From positions 1,364,001 to 1,428,000 of the forward strand of contig CBDFNC010000005.1 in assembly GCA_965249895.1 (NCBI GenBank): 64,000 nt of DNA. Direction: 5' to 3'. Positions 26,712 to 35,907 of this stretch are shown piece after piece. Position 1 is the first letter of the stretch, and each line of letters starts with the position of its first letter. The notes under the pieces are model-generated. The model was not told where the DNA came from, ran no database searches, and saw only the letters and a list, made by a program, of their open reading frames with translations. Origin of the DNA: CBDFNC01 sp965249895 (GTDB lineage: Bacteria > Pseudomonadota > Gammaproteobacteria > Enterobacterales > CBDFNC01). The position numbers and the translations under genes are program-made.

Positions 26712-27464
26712 CTAAGCCATTTTATAGGCCGAAAACCGTAAACGAACGTAATCGGCAAACCAACCTGATTCTTCGGTAAACAATTTAGGTTTAACTAATG
26801 CTTCAACTTCATTGAGGAAAAAATCTTTAGATGATTCATCAAGATGAGATATTGCATGATTAGCAAAAATCTTTAACCATTCCCGGATACCAGATTTCAA
26901 TGGTGTAGGTCTTTGAATTAGCTCAATGGTTTCAACTTTAAAACCATTGGATTCCAATAAACTCTTATACTCAGAATCCGAAGGGAAAAACCAAGGGCTC
27001 TTATACTGGCCAAACTGTGGGTTTGCCTCATAAACCATATTAATAGCGTCGGTAATAGCATTAATATTTCCAGCTCCACCAAATTCACCAACAAAACGGC
27101 CATGAGACTTCAATGAGCGATCTACCCCTTCAATAACGGCTAAAGAGCCGGTCATCCAGTGCAGGGCTGCATTACTGAATACCGCGTCAAATTGATTAGC
27201 AAAGCCCAGATATTCACCACTTTGACAAAGTGCGTTAATCCCTTTGCCTTGTGCCGATTGTATCATTTCAGGACTAAAATCAACGCCAGTAACAGTCGCT
27301 CCATAATCTTGTATTTTTAAAGCAAGAGTGCCATCACCACAACCTAAGTCTAAGATGGACTCTCCAGCTTTAGGTGATAATAAATCCAATACTGGTAACC
27401 CTAATTCCGATACAAATGACGCATTGTTGCTATATCTTTCTGAATCCCAATTTTGTTTTGACAT
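26712..27464 (-). CDS. Class I SAM-dependent methyltransferase
   Basis: A 250-residue methyltransferase. The SAM-binding motif ILDLGCGDGTLALKI (about residues 37-51), the acidic second motif VTGVDFSPEMI and a typical motif IV region (FDAVFSNAALHWM) are present. The HWM and the length resemble trans-aconitate 2-methyltransferase-like proteins, but the substrate cannot be decided. A perfect AAGGAGG ribosome site precedes the ATG. It stands alone, ending 13 bp from MITE copy 4. Confidence 0.85.
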   Translation of the reverse strand: MSKQNWDSERYSNNASFVSELGLPVLDLLSPKAGESILDLGCGDGTLALKIQDYGATVTGVDFSPEMIQSAQGKGINALCQSGEYLGFANQFDAVFSNAALHWMTGSLAVIEGVDRSLKSHGRFVGEFGGAGNINAITDAINMVYEANPQFGQYKSPWFFPSDSEYKSLLESNGFKVETIELIQRPTPLKSGIREWLKIFANHAISHLDESSKDFFLNEVEALVKPKLFTEESGWFADYVRLRFSAYKMA

Positions 27465-27936
27465 TTATCCTCCTTGATTAATGGGTGCCAACCCAGCTAG
27501 TTGTGGCGCAGTTTCCTGCGTCCTAATACCTGGCCTTGCGCACACCCAGCACGAGCAGCAACTACTAGAGTGATAATCCCTTGTATGAGCATCGCTGTTT
27601 ATAATAGTTTTATTATTAAACGTTAATGATAATTGAATGGCAAGTAGCAATCAGCTCAATACAAACTGACTGTGGCTGTAAAAAAAGACTAGCAGAGGAG
27701 GTTCCAGGTATATTCTACTTTCTAACTCATCGCCCATTACACCTATACTTTTGGCGCTAGAAGAGTGATGATTCAATCTCAGTCTACAGGATAATTTCTG
27801 GCGCCTTTGCGATTAAGTGAGTATGACGTCCGAGTACCCGATTATGGCCTAAACCTAGGCCATCGTACTAACCAGTTCTTTGACCTGACTCGATTCTCAG
27901 GTAAGTTGAACTGCAGGTTAAACCAAACATTATGAA
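27465..27936. other. Intergenic region, no gene seen
   Basis: About 470 bp with an AT-rich stretch near 27590-27630 that would suit a promoter for the methyltransferase gene. I see no reading frame, terminator or repeat I can support. Confidence 0.5.
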
Positions 27937-28446
27937 CTATGTATTGGTGTGAATATCCCGCAAGAATACCGGAAAATCATTGGCAGGTAGTGTTGCGGGG
28001 ACTTGATACATTAAATCACCGACAAAACCTCTGTGGTAAGTTGAGTGGTTTACAACATGAATAATCATATCGACGCGTGACATAGAGCCCTCGCCACCAC
28101 CAACAAATTGAAAACTAACTATCTCAGACAGTGTTTCTTCGGGTGTATTTTCGGCATAGCCGACATACCATTTATCCATCTCCCTTTGCCGCTCCCAAAG
28201 GTGTGAAAATGGTGGGCAGTCTTCAGTATTACGTGCTGTATAGTAATGGGAATTTCCGAGAATATGCGCTTTAAATATGTCGTCGATGACATATATATGA
28301 TTGAGTGTATGTACCATATTACCGAAGCGAGTTTGGCGCTTTTTAGTCGCCTCACCTTCTGGTAACTTACTGATAGCCGAAAATGTTAAATCATCAGCCC
28401 ACGCTTTGTATTTCGTGAGGATCTTTACCTTCTCTAAGAGATCCAT
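27937..28446 (-). CDS. DinB-family protein
   Basis: 169 residues. The four-helix DinB fold is suggested by the N-terminal YKAWADDLTF segment and the metal-ligand histidines in TLNHIYVID and VVNHSTYHRGFVGDL. DinB-type proteins are putative metal-dependent thiol transferases or nucleases induced by stress; the reaction here is unknown. ATG 28444-28446 is preceded by GGGAG; upstream open codons do not fit the family. Confidence 0.8.
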   Translation of the reverse strand: MDLLEKVKILTKYKAWADDLTFSAISKLPEGEATKKRQTRFGNMVHTLNHIYVIDDIFKAHILGNSHYYTARNTEDCPPFSHLWERQREMDKWYVGYAENTPEETLSEIVSFQFVGGGEGSMSRVDMIIHVVNHSTYHRGFVGDLMYQVPATLPANDFPVFLRDIHTNT

Positions 28447-28546
28447 AACACTCCCGTTGTCTGCAATATACCAACGCCCAGTATGGGCATAAACTAATGA
28501 GGTGGCAATCCTCGTAGGATAATCGCCGCTTATCAACTTCTGATGA

Positions 28547-28600
28547 GTTAAAGAACCACCTTCTTAGGAGGTGGCTTTGCCTTTTACCCCAGGAAGGGAC
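28547..28600. mobile_element. Solitary IS200/IS605-type end (hairpin)
   Basis: GTTAAAGAACCACCTTCTTAGG and following bases closely resemble the end of the IS200/IS605 element at 41218, including the CCACCT...AGGTGG foldback (28556-28574) and the GGCTTTGCCTTTTA tail. No transposase is nearby, so this is a remnant or a non-autonomous palindrome-associated derivative. Confidence 0.65.
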
Positions 28601-28764
28601 AATTAGCGAACTCATACTCTTTGTCTACCTAAGTGCATAAGCAAAAGTTCACCAAGGTTTAAATTAACCTACCAATCTAGGCAGGCCATGCAGTTCTAGG
28701 CGAATTAGTACATTTACAATGGTTAAAATACATACATAACCCCGGAAAACTTATACTAACCTAC

Positions 28765-29007
28765 TTACCTGCATGAATAAACCTGGCTTACCATCCATGG
28801 TAAGCTCCACCGGTCATCCGAGTACGACAGGCCCCCGCTCTCTTTGATTGTTTGTAGCATAGGGAATGTTCCTGGCATAGCCTTAATTCCCATGGCATTG
28901 GTCAAACCTGTCAAGGAAGTTCCTGGGTAGCCATTTGTCCAAAATACCTCCATTGCCTTATCAAGGGCTACGTATTTATCAAAAGTACGCTGGCGGCCGG
29001 CACTCAT
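28765..29007 (-). pseudogene. TetR-family regulator, N-terminal remnant
   Basis: The first 41 residues (FDKYVALDKAMEVFWTNGYP and SLTGLTNAMGI) are a TetR helix-turn-helix. After that the sequence no longer resembles the family and ends 39 residues later, so the ligand-binding domain is missing. It starts 125 bp from, and divergent to, an SDR oxidoreductase remnant, a classical regulator/target pair. A 9-bp inverted repeat (GCTTACCAT / ATGGTAAGC, about 28777-28797) lies near its present end. Confidence 0.7.
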
Positions 29008-29132
29008 TATTTCTCTTCTTAAGCAAGTAAATTATCTGCTTGTGATCTTGTACCTGTAGGTATAAATCACAAACTAAATACCGACCGGTACGCAACTCAT
29101 CTTAACCTTAATCAGAAATGGAGTAATAGAAA

Positions 29133-29448
29133 ATGAGTAACTTAACAAGCAGCCTTAAATTCATATACTCGGATAGCTTCCACAGAGCTTGTGCCGAGAA
29201 AAATAAGAGTGAACGCTGTTAACCCTGGGCCCGTATCTACCCCTATTTTTGGTAAGGTCGGTATGCCGGAAGAGCAGTTAAAAGACTTTGCTGCAGCAAT
29301 GCAAAATAGAATTCCGCTAAATCGGTTCGGACAATCAGAAGATATTGCAAACCTCGTTGCTTTTTTGGCATCCGATGATGCGTCATGCATTACCGGTAGT
29401 GAATATAACATTGGTGGCGGGATTAACGTGAACCCACTTTTACAGTAA
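29133..29448 (+). pseudogene. SDR oxidoreductase with internal deletion
   Basis: An ATG with GGAG upstream begins MSNLTSSL. After roughly 30 bases the sequence joins, out of frame, the C-terminal third of a short-chain dehydrogenase: ELVPRKIRVNAVNPGPVSTP, then the ending SCITGSEYNIGGGI. The Rossmann N-terminus and the catalytic YxxxK region are gone. The surviving open stretch (29191-29448) cannot form an enzyme. It is divergent from the TetR remnant, which has suffered a similar internal loss. Confidence 0.75.
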
Positions 29449-29490
29449 TAACGGCACTGATTGCTGTGGATTGTTAACTATAAGAAATAA

Positions 29491-29511
29491 GCCTCCGTCC
29501 TTGACGGAGGC
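29491..29511 (-). terminator. Hairpin terminator after gbpA
   Basis: GCCTCCGTC / GACGGAGGC 9-bp stem with a 3-base loop, 45 bp past the gbpA stop codon, with a T-rich TTATTT tract following on the minus strand. Confidence 0.7.
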
Positions 29512-29555
29512 CATCTATCTATAAAGCGCATTCACAATCACGCTTTTGCTAGAAG

Positions 29556-31004
29556 TTAATGCTCTAGCCAGGCCATCTGCCAGTATAAACCCACACCCGG
29601 CTCAAACTGGTTTGATCCGGGTGACCACTGGACGCAATAACCATTGTTTGGCCAAGGCTTACACTTATAGGTTTTCCCCGTCTTAGGCTGGTGAACCAAG
29701 GTACCCGCTTTATATGCACTCAGTTGCTCTGGGAAGGTGTATTCGGCGTGCTTGCCGGGATCCGGCTCTACCGGAGTGGCATCGTCAGACATGATATTCA
29801 GGTGAAAGGTTTTTTGATCCTCTGTGCCGTTCTCTGCCTGATAACTGACCACTAAATTATAGTGTCCTGCTTGCGCACTTTCATAGGCCAAGGTTAAACC
29901 AGATACACCGGCTTGTACTTCAAAGGTCTTGCTGGCAACACTCCGGTATCCCTTATTTAGGGTAGCGGTGATCCGCGCTGGGGCGCTGATATCTAATTCA
30001 AAATCGAAATCAACTTGACCATTGGTCAGCGGATAATGGTGCGCTATACCAGATACGTCAAAATCAGGCTTAGGCGGTGGTGCCTGCTCAAATGCCAGCT
30101 CCACCGACATGATACCCGAGTTATTCTGCGCATAAATTTCGTTTCTGCCCACCACAGGGTGGATCTTGTTGTTTTCGTCCAGCTGGCCCGCCTGGATCCA
30201 GGATTGAGTTCCATTGATCAACTGGGCTAACTGAAACGGCCAGTTTTCTTTCTTCCCTTCTTCTGCCGTAGTGATTTCAAGCAATGTCTGCAGTGACGTT
30301 AATTCACCATTATCTCCGTATACACGTGTTGTTACCTTATCCCCCGGATTAAGGTCTCGCCCCGAGAAGATGTCCCCTACATCTTGCCAGGAGACGTCTG
30401 TGCTATCTCCGTTATCTATCATCAAATCCACTACATTGTAGAAACTGGCGCCTGTGTCCCCTACATCCCACACGCCAAGAACCACATGGTAACCACTTCG
30501 GTCAGCAGGAATATTACAAAGGTGAGTGAGCTGTCTCGGCGGCTGTTTGTAGTTGCCCTGATATTCACAAAATGGCACGGCTTCAAATTGATCACGTGTT
30601 AGTGGCTGATTTGGATCCCACTCTGCTTTGGTCACAAAATAACGCCAGTCTCTGGTGGAATGGGGGGCGGTAAAGGTCCAACTAAATTCGGTGGGGCCAG
30701 CGGTTATATGACGTTTTGTCCAACGGCTGATAGTCTGGCTATCTAACGGAGCAAATGCACCATGTCCAGCACTGGCCAACCTGCCATCTGCAGGGCCAGA
30801 ATCGGGGTATCGATCAGAACCCTCCAGGCTCTGCGGCTCATAAACAATATTACCGCAGCGAGCATTTTCACCTAAACGGCATAAGTAGCCTCGAGATTCC
30901 GGCTTGGAGATATATCCGTGGGCAAAGGCTGAATTTGAAGCGGTAAGCAGCAATCCGGCTGCAATAGGTGTCAGTGCCATAAGCACTTTATTAAGTGTTT
31001 TCAT
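29556..31004 (-). CDS. gbpA: GbpA-like lytic polysaccharide monooxygenase (AA10), chitin/GlcNAc-binding
   Basis: A 482-residue secreted protein with GbpA layout. A signal peptide ends at FA|HG, which leaves His29 as the mature N-terminal His of the copper 'histidine brace'; the second ligand is His115 in TAPHST. The AA10 domain spans about 29-215 (with WDVGDTGASFYNVVDL). GbpA domains 2 and 3 follow, and the last about 50 residues (AYKAGTLVHQPKTGKTYKCK) form a chitin-binding module. AA10 enzymes cleave chitin oxidatively, and GbpA also mediates attachment to chitin and mucin. GGGA precedes the ATG. A c-di-GMP-I riboswitch lies in its leader, as upstream of gbpA in Vibrio cholerae. Confidence 0.94.
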   Translation of the reverse strand: MKTLNKVLMALTPIAAGLLLTASNSAFAHGYISKPESRGYLCRLGENARCGNIVYEPQSLEGSDRYPDSGPADGRLASAGHGAFAPLDSQTISRWTKRHITAGPTEFSWTFTAPHSTRDWRYFVTKAEWDPNQPLTRDQFEAVPFCEYQGNYKQPPRQLTHLCNIPADRSGYHVVLGVWDVGDTGASFYNVVDLMIDNGDSTDVSWQDVGDIFSGRDLNPGDKVTTRVYGDNGELTSLQTLLEITTAEEGKKENWPFQLAQLINGTQSWIQAGQLDENNKIHPVVGRNEIYAQNNSGIMSVELAFEQAPPPKPDFDVSGIAHHYPLTNGQVDFDFELDISAPARITATLNKGYRSVASKTFEVQAGVSGLTLAYESAQAGHYNLVVSYQAENGTEDQKTFHLNIMSDDATPVEPDPGKHAEYTFPEQLSAYKAGTLVHQPKTGKTYKCKPWPNNGYCVQWSPGSNQFEPGVGLYWQMAWLEH

Positions 31005-31121
31005 TCTATTCCCTGTTAAATGTTATGAACAACAAAACAGGTAGGATCTGGCGCAGACAAAGTTAATGCCTGAAGCATTTCACTTTCCATGTCTTAGTAC
31101 TCAGTATTGTCCTTATACTGA

Positions 31122-31209
31122 GGCAACCCCGCTGTCTTGAGTAAGGCGATTAAGCTCGCTCTACTTTTAGATCGGTGGCTTTGCGTCCTGGTTTTTCAAC
31201 CAGTTTGCC
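31122..31209 (-). promoter_or_regulatory. Cyclic-di-GMP-I (GEMM-I) riboswitch in the gbpA leader
   Basis: On the minus strand the RNA begins GGCAAACTGGTTGAAAAACC, continues AGGACGCAAAGCCACCGATC and closes with AGACAGCGGGGTTGCC. These are the diagnostic GEMM-I blocks: GGCAAAC, a GAAA-type tetraloop, GGACGCAAAGCC, and AGCGGGGTTGCC pairing back to the 5' end. It ends 118 bp before the gbpA ATG. It binds cyclic di-GMP and should set gbpA expression by the biofilm signal level. Confidence 0.95.
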
Positions 31210-31485
31210 AAAAACTACTGTGTAATTATGTATTGTCGCCGCAGGAAAATAACAGAGGAGGAAAACCACATCAATATCATTTGCAATTTATTTAATCTTT
31301 ATGCGATTCGCATTCAATAATATTTCAGTTTTCTATCAAAAATAATGAATTCACCTTCTACTCTAGCCCCAAGCAAACCAAAAACTGGGCCGAACAGGTG
31401 TCAATTAATCGCTTTACAATAGATTGGGAGCGGCGTAAATACGGATCCATAACATTTAGGCTTTTTAATAGACCGCTAAATAGCC
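31210..31485. other. Upstream region of the gbpA riboswitch, no gene
   Basis: AT-rich DNA (for example 31255-31350) that probably holds the gbpA promoter. No supported reading frame. Confidence 0.5.
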
Positions 31486-31650
31486 GTGTCGATCCTGAAA
31501 CTAGGCATACATAAGTTACCTTGAACTGATGTGGAAGGAGCCGAACTTGTTCGGCGAACCTTGCTGGCACCGGCTTCGCAGATTGCTCTCTTCATAGTTT
31601 CTACAGAGTGGAGCGTACTACCCGTTAATTCATGTTTCATGGGTGGAAAC
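31486..31650. mobile_element. MITE copy 5 (diverged)
   Basis: Left end GTGTCGATCCTGAAAC; right end GTTTCATGGGTGGAAAC. TAGCC lies before it and TAGCG after it, in line with the TAGC-type duplications of copies 3 and 4. The core keeps the foldback GCCGAACTTGTTCGGC and GAACCTTGCTGGCACCGGCT, in the reverse orientation to copies 3 and 4. Confidence 0.7.
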
Positions 31651-32317
31651 TAGCGGGAAATGACCAGACAGGATAAATATAAGGTGGTATTAACGGCTAA
31701 TCAGCCTGTCAAATAATTTGTTTATAACCGCTGCATATAATGCAAAAAGATCTCCGGATCTGTTGAGGCTACTTATCCATCGTCTGGAAGTTAAGGTTGC
31801 CTATTCAGTTTATGAAAATAATAGTAAACCACATTTTTCATCGGGATATATTGGTCCTCTCTGCCCACGAAAAAAAGCAGAGAGGTTGAAACGTGCAAGC
31901 AAGATTATCTTAAGTCAGCATTTGCTACATCTGATGGACACTAGCCAAATACCCGCGAAGACGCCAATTGGGGCTCTTCTTTTGATGTTGCAACCCGGGG
32001 CCAACCAGGCTGCCAAAGACCTCAGGTAAATTCTTGCTTGTTAAGCCTTAAAACTAAACGCCAAAAGGCGGAGCACGCTGTAAAGGCATAAACCAGTGAT
32101 GAGATCCCGGCCGCCCTTGACTGGTAGAAATCCAGCGGGGGCCTATTTGAGCCGACATTCCGCAGCGATTTATGCTGGCAGCATTATTTTCTCGCCCAGG
32201 CGTTGTCGCCAGCCCTCTGAACCGTCTCTCCACCTAAGCCAGAAGCGGCAGTCTTAAATTTCGGGATCACCAAGCCTACCGCGCCGGGGCACAGTATGTG
32301 TTTTTCTTTTCCGCCGC
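31651..32317. other. Gene-poor stretch before the IS1634-type transposase
   Basis: No protein I recognise. A 103-codon open frame (31718-32029, plus) lacks a ribosome site and family features and is probably accidental. The right part (about 32040-32317) may include the end of the adjacent insertion sequence, but I could not fix its terminal repeat. Confidence 0.4.
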
Positions 32318-33759
32318 TCATTCCAACTGGTAGAGCCGCGCTATCTCTTTACCGCACAGGCGGAGGATTTTCTCCTTTTCTTCCGTCAACCCAGTGACGC
32401 AGGCAGCTAGCCCTGGCGCATTCACTAAGTGGATCCCGTTCATCCGTTGGAAGATCCACCTCATCGTCGGGGTGGCGGTGGGCTTGCCCACTTGGTTAAG
32501 CACGGTTTCATCTGCTGTTTTCAGGTTTTCCCGCAATTGGTATTGGCCTGCGTTGTACACCATCAGGCACAGCGTCATCACCATCATCAACGCCTCGATC
32601 CGCTCCGGCTTTTTCAAGAACACCCCATTGAGGTGAAACTGGGGGTCTTTGATCAGGCGGAAACCCCGCTCGGCCCCTTGTTGCGATTTGTAGGCGGCGA
32701 GCAGGCCAGCGACCTCCTGGTTGGCCAGTTCATTGGTCGCCAGCACGAAACGGCCCAGCTTGTTACGGTGCGGCCGGATCTTGTCCTGGCAGGGAGTCGA
32801 CTCAAGTTCGAGCCGGTAGTGCGACACTCTCTTTGCTCGGCCTGGCTGGAGTGGACCAGCAGCCACTGCTGCTTCAGCCCGCGCTCCACCTGGCCCAGCA
32901 AGACACCTTGATAACCTTGTTCCAGCGGCTGCCAGGCGAAGTCACTGGTATCGGCCTCGACCAGGAGTTTGACCGCTTTTACGCTTTCTGGCGCCCGAGT
33001 GACCCAGAGGTAGGCCGCTGTCAGCAGTTTTCCGTGGACGTAGAGCGCCGAATCCGCGATAACCAGCAGCTCCGGGCTGTTCTCCAGTGCTTGGCGGAAG
33101 GACTGGAGTTTGGCTAGGGTGGCGTGGAAGCTGGCTTTGTCCTGGCTGTTGCCGTCCAGGCCTTCGCTCCAGATCGGTAAGTCCGCCGGACCGCTGACGA
33201 TCAGGGACAAGACGAGTTGTTTGAGATCCGGCCGGTGATCTTTGGAGTAGCCCTGCTTGGGCAAGGGCGGTCTGGACTCGCCTTCCAGGTAAAGGTGTTC
33301 GAGATCATACTCGCCCACTAATTTGAAGCTGGTGCTGTCCAACCGGAGGGTTTGCCGTCTACCGGGCGGGGTGAATTCCTGGTGGATCTCATTGGCAATC
33401 TCGGCGAGCAGCGCAGTGACACCGTATTCGTAACAGGCGTCCAGGGTACGGCCCAGCGCGTCATCGTTCAACTGGGCGGCCTTGACACCTTCGCCAAATA
33501 ACAGGGAAACCGCTTTGTCTTCAAAAAACTGGGGCGATAGATAAATGGGGTTCTGAGTGAAGCCCAGGCCGTTGATGATCATGGCCTTGATACGCTGGCC
33601 ATGGCTGAGCTTGGAGCCATGCTGTTTGGACACCGGCAGTCTGGCGTCGATGCGTTAGACCAGTTTGAGCTTGTCGACGAAGCCGGCAACCAGGCCATGG
33701 TGGCCGAGAGTTTCAACCCGGATCTGTCCCGATTTAATGCTGGTGTTGATGGCGGCCAT
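32318..33759 (-). pseudogene. IS1634-type (IS4-like) transposase, inactivated
   Basis: Reading from ATG 33757-33759, the protein starts IKSGQIRVETLGHHGLVAGF as usual for this group. An in-frame TAA follows near 33658 (LKLV*RIDARLPVS), then GHGQ-type conserved text, MIINGLGFTQNPIYLSPQFF, and the first catalytic Asp in LDSTSFK. A frame change near 32830 separates SSQAEQR from the C-terminal part (QQGAERGFRLIKDPQF, with the catalytic Glu, then the final helices). One nonsense codon plus one frameshift make it non-functional. Its base composition is higher in G+C than its neighbours, which suggests it was acquired. Confidence 0.8.
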
Positions 33760-33897
33760 AGCGCTCCCCGTTAATACATATCCTGGGACGATTGTGCCAT
33801 GGCAGCGGTCAGAGGCTTGTGACCTTTTGGCTATAGTTTCTGTGATCTTTCAGACATTGGACACGCTAAAGTGAGATAGATCACATTTTTAAATTAT

Positions 33898-34260
33898 CTA
33901 GGTGAGATGCAAATGGTGCGGAATGTCGGTTTGAGCAAGTAGTAGCTCGAGCTTAATACCCAGATACGTGGTTTGACTATGTGCATTGTCCAGATTAGGC
34001 ACACACAGAACACATTTAAATGTGGTAAAGGGAGCGGGTTCGGCGTCAGGATTACTTTCGCCCTGATCAGCAAAAAGTTAGGATGCTTTAATCCATTTAA
34101 AACCCGTCGCGGTACAGAGAAGGACTTTCCTGTCTGGATCATAGCTATCAGCATTCGGGTCGGCTGCCAATGCTGCGCCAACGTAAAAAGGTAGCACCAG
34201 CTTCATCAGCAAGGCTATCAATAGCAGTCTAGTCAGGGACTTTTTTTTACCCACTTTCAT
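33898..34260 (-). pseudogene. Small exported Cys-containing protein with in-frame stop
   Basis: A signal-peptide-like start (MKVGKKKSLTRLLLIALLMK, then VLPFYVGAALAA) is followed by KVLLCTATGFKWIKAS and a TAA after 60 codons. Directly beyond the stop the same frame stays open for 60 more codons with CVLCVP, LDNAHSQTTYLGIKLELLL and an ending HHLHL, which reads as the natural second half. I infer one original 120-residue protein disabled by a nonsense change. The LLCTxxGFKW plus CxxC-like pattern resembles small inner-membrane DUF2946-type proteins, a weak suggestion only. Confidence 0.55.
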
Positions 34261-34446
34261 GACAACGAGAATACGTAGCTATGCGTGGAAAATCAAATGA
34301 TTATATAGTGCCGCATTCGCATAATTAACAAACAAGACTAAATGTCTATCCGCTTATATATTGCAAGGCTGGCAGAAGGTCGATGTGCCACAGGACACGG
34401 CACAGATATTATTGAAATAGAAATTACTTTTCTTAATAGTTCAAGC

Positions 34447-35037
34447 TCAGACGTGCTTCCCTCTCTGCCAGTCAGTTGTGCTTAATAAGTCTTCTCCGGC
34501 CGCCACGGCGCCTGGTTCCATCGTCGTCCCCATGCTGTCGTTCCAGCGATTCAGGTAGCCAAACAGGGCGATAACTCCCAGGATTTCGACAATTTCCCCT
34601 TCATCCCAGTATTCGTGCAAACCTGCTGAAATACCGTCATCCACCGCATTAGGTACAGCGGATGCAGCAAGGGCGAATTCAAACGCAGCTTTTTCAGCGT
34701 CGCTGTAAAGGTCGCTCTGCCTGAAATTCCATATTTCTGCTAACCGCTCGTCCGTGCCACCGTAACGCTGCGCCGCCAAGATGGTGTGAGCTTCACAATA
34801 GCGGCAGCCGGTATTGGCGCTGGTAAGATAACCAATAAGTCTTTTCTGCTCGCTGGTTACCCTACCGTCATTTTTCATCACTGCCATATTCAAGTTAATA
34901 AACGCTTTGGCAATATCAGGGCGTCGTTGCATTGTCAGCACACTGTTGGGAGGGAAACCCAAGGTTTCATTAAAGAACTTCGCGAGTTCAATGACTTCGG
35001 CATTATGATCTGTGGCAAGAGGGGTGACGAGTGGCAT
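34447..35037 (-). CDS. Carboxymuconolactone decarboxylase (AhpD-like) family protein
   Basis: 196 residues of the all-helical CMD/AhpD fold, with the redox pair CRYCEAH (Cys-x-x-Cys followed by His) expected for AhpD-type peroxidase activity, and KRLIGYLTSANTG before it. The later half has IVEILGVIALFGYLNRWNDSM, a usual CMD helix. A perfect AAGGAGA ribosome site precedes ATG 35037. It follows the marR gene by 70 bp on the same strand, so MarR may respond to a compound or oxidant that this enzyme handles. Confidence 0.85.
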   Translation of the reverse strand: MPLVTPLATDHNAEVIELAKFFNETLGFPPNSVLTMQRRPDIAKAFINLNMAVMKNDGRVTSEQKRLIGYLTSANTGCRYCEAHTILAAQRYGGTDERLAEIWNFRQSDLYSDAEKAAFEFALAASAVPNAVDDGISAGLHEYWDEGEIVEILGVIALFGYLNRWNDSMGTTMEPGAVAAGEDLLSTTDWQRGKHV

Positions 35038-35107
35038 ATCAATCTCCTTTGATAATAGACCACTCCATGCTAGAGGTGTTTAATTGAACTTTCAACTATA
35101 TTTTAAC

Positions 35108-35608
35108 TTAACTGTTACCTTCAGATAACACTCTTTCGGCTTGTAATTGCAGCTTGTCGATAAGCTCAAGAAACAGCTGACGCTCACCCACGCTCAATAC
35201 CGCCAGATAGTCGGCACCGTTCGCCTGCATTTGTGGAATTATCTGCTGACACTTTTGTGAACCAGCTTCAGTAAGACGAATCCAGGCAGAGCGACCGTCA
35301 GTTGGGTGCGGTTCCTTCAAGGTATATTCCAGTGAAATAAGCTTTGCGATAGCTCGAGTGACAGTTGCCCTATCCATCCCGGTCATTTTGGCGATAACTG
35401 CGGGTGTTAAGGGGCCTTTTAAGCCGATAAGTGAGAGTACTCGCCACTCCCGCGGGGACATGCCTGTATTACGGATATACCTGTCTGTGGTGCCTTGCCT
35501 CATGGTATTGGATAAAACGGCGACACGATAAGGCAAGTGCTGATCGAGGTCGATGTAGTCAATAAGCTCTGATTCGTGGCGCGCAAGTTTCGGGAGGCAG
35601 TGCTTCAT
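35108..35608 (-). CDS. MarR-family transcriptional regulator
   Basis: A 166-residue winged-helix repressor. The DNA-binding helices read LTPAVIAKMTGMDRATVTRA and the wing HPTDGRSAWIRLTEAG, both standard MarR text; the remainder forms dimerisation helices. The ATG at 35608 has a purine-rich AGAAG upstream. The gene is first in a two-gene unit with the CMD protein. Confidence 0.88.
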   Translation of the reverse strand: MKHCLPKLARHESELIDYIDLDQHLPYRVAVLSNTMRQGTTDRYIRNTGMSPREWRVLSLIGLKGPLTPAVIAKMTGMDRATVTRAIAKLISLEYTLKEPHPTDGRSAWIRLTEAGSQKCQQIIPQMQANGADYLAVLSVGERQLFLELIDKLQLQAERVLSEGNS

Positions 35609-35868
35609 TTTATTTTCTTCTTTTTATTTATTACTACTGCGCGAATTTTACCCCAACACTCATTCATAACCAATTATGCTGGACTGGATAACCCATCGGC
35701 TCCAAGAAAAAGTAATCGTTTATTACTAAAAAGCTGACAAAGATTGAGATAGCTAGTTGAGCCAAACAGCCAGTTGCAGTGATTTACCAAGGTTTATATC
35801 TTGTGTTAACAACTAACCGCAGAGGCAACAGGTAAGAATTTAGGGTTGGGGTTTAAAAGATATATAAC

Positions 35869-35890
35869 AGTGGGGTCATCTGACCCCACT
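35869..35890 (-). terminator. Hairpin terminator after the AbgT-family gene
   Basis: AGTGGGGTCA / TGACCCCACT perfect 10-bp stem with a 2-base centre, 17 bp past the stop codon of the transporter gene; a TATATATCTTTT tract follows on the minus strand. Confidence 0.7.
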
Positions 35891-35907
35891 AAAGCCAGGC
35901 CAAGGGA

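Noticed and set aside
31718..32029. 103-codon open frame on the plus strand
   Set aside because: No ribosome site, no protein-like composition and no family resemblance; it lies in debris between a MITE and a transposase.
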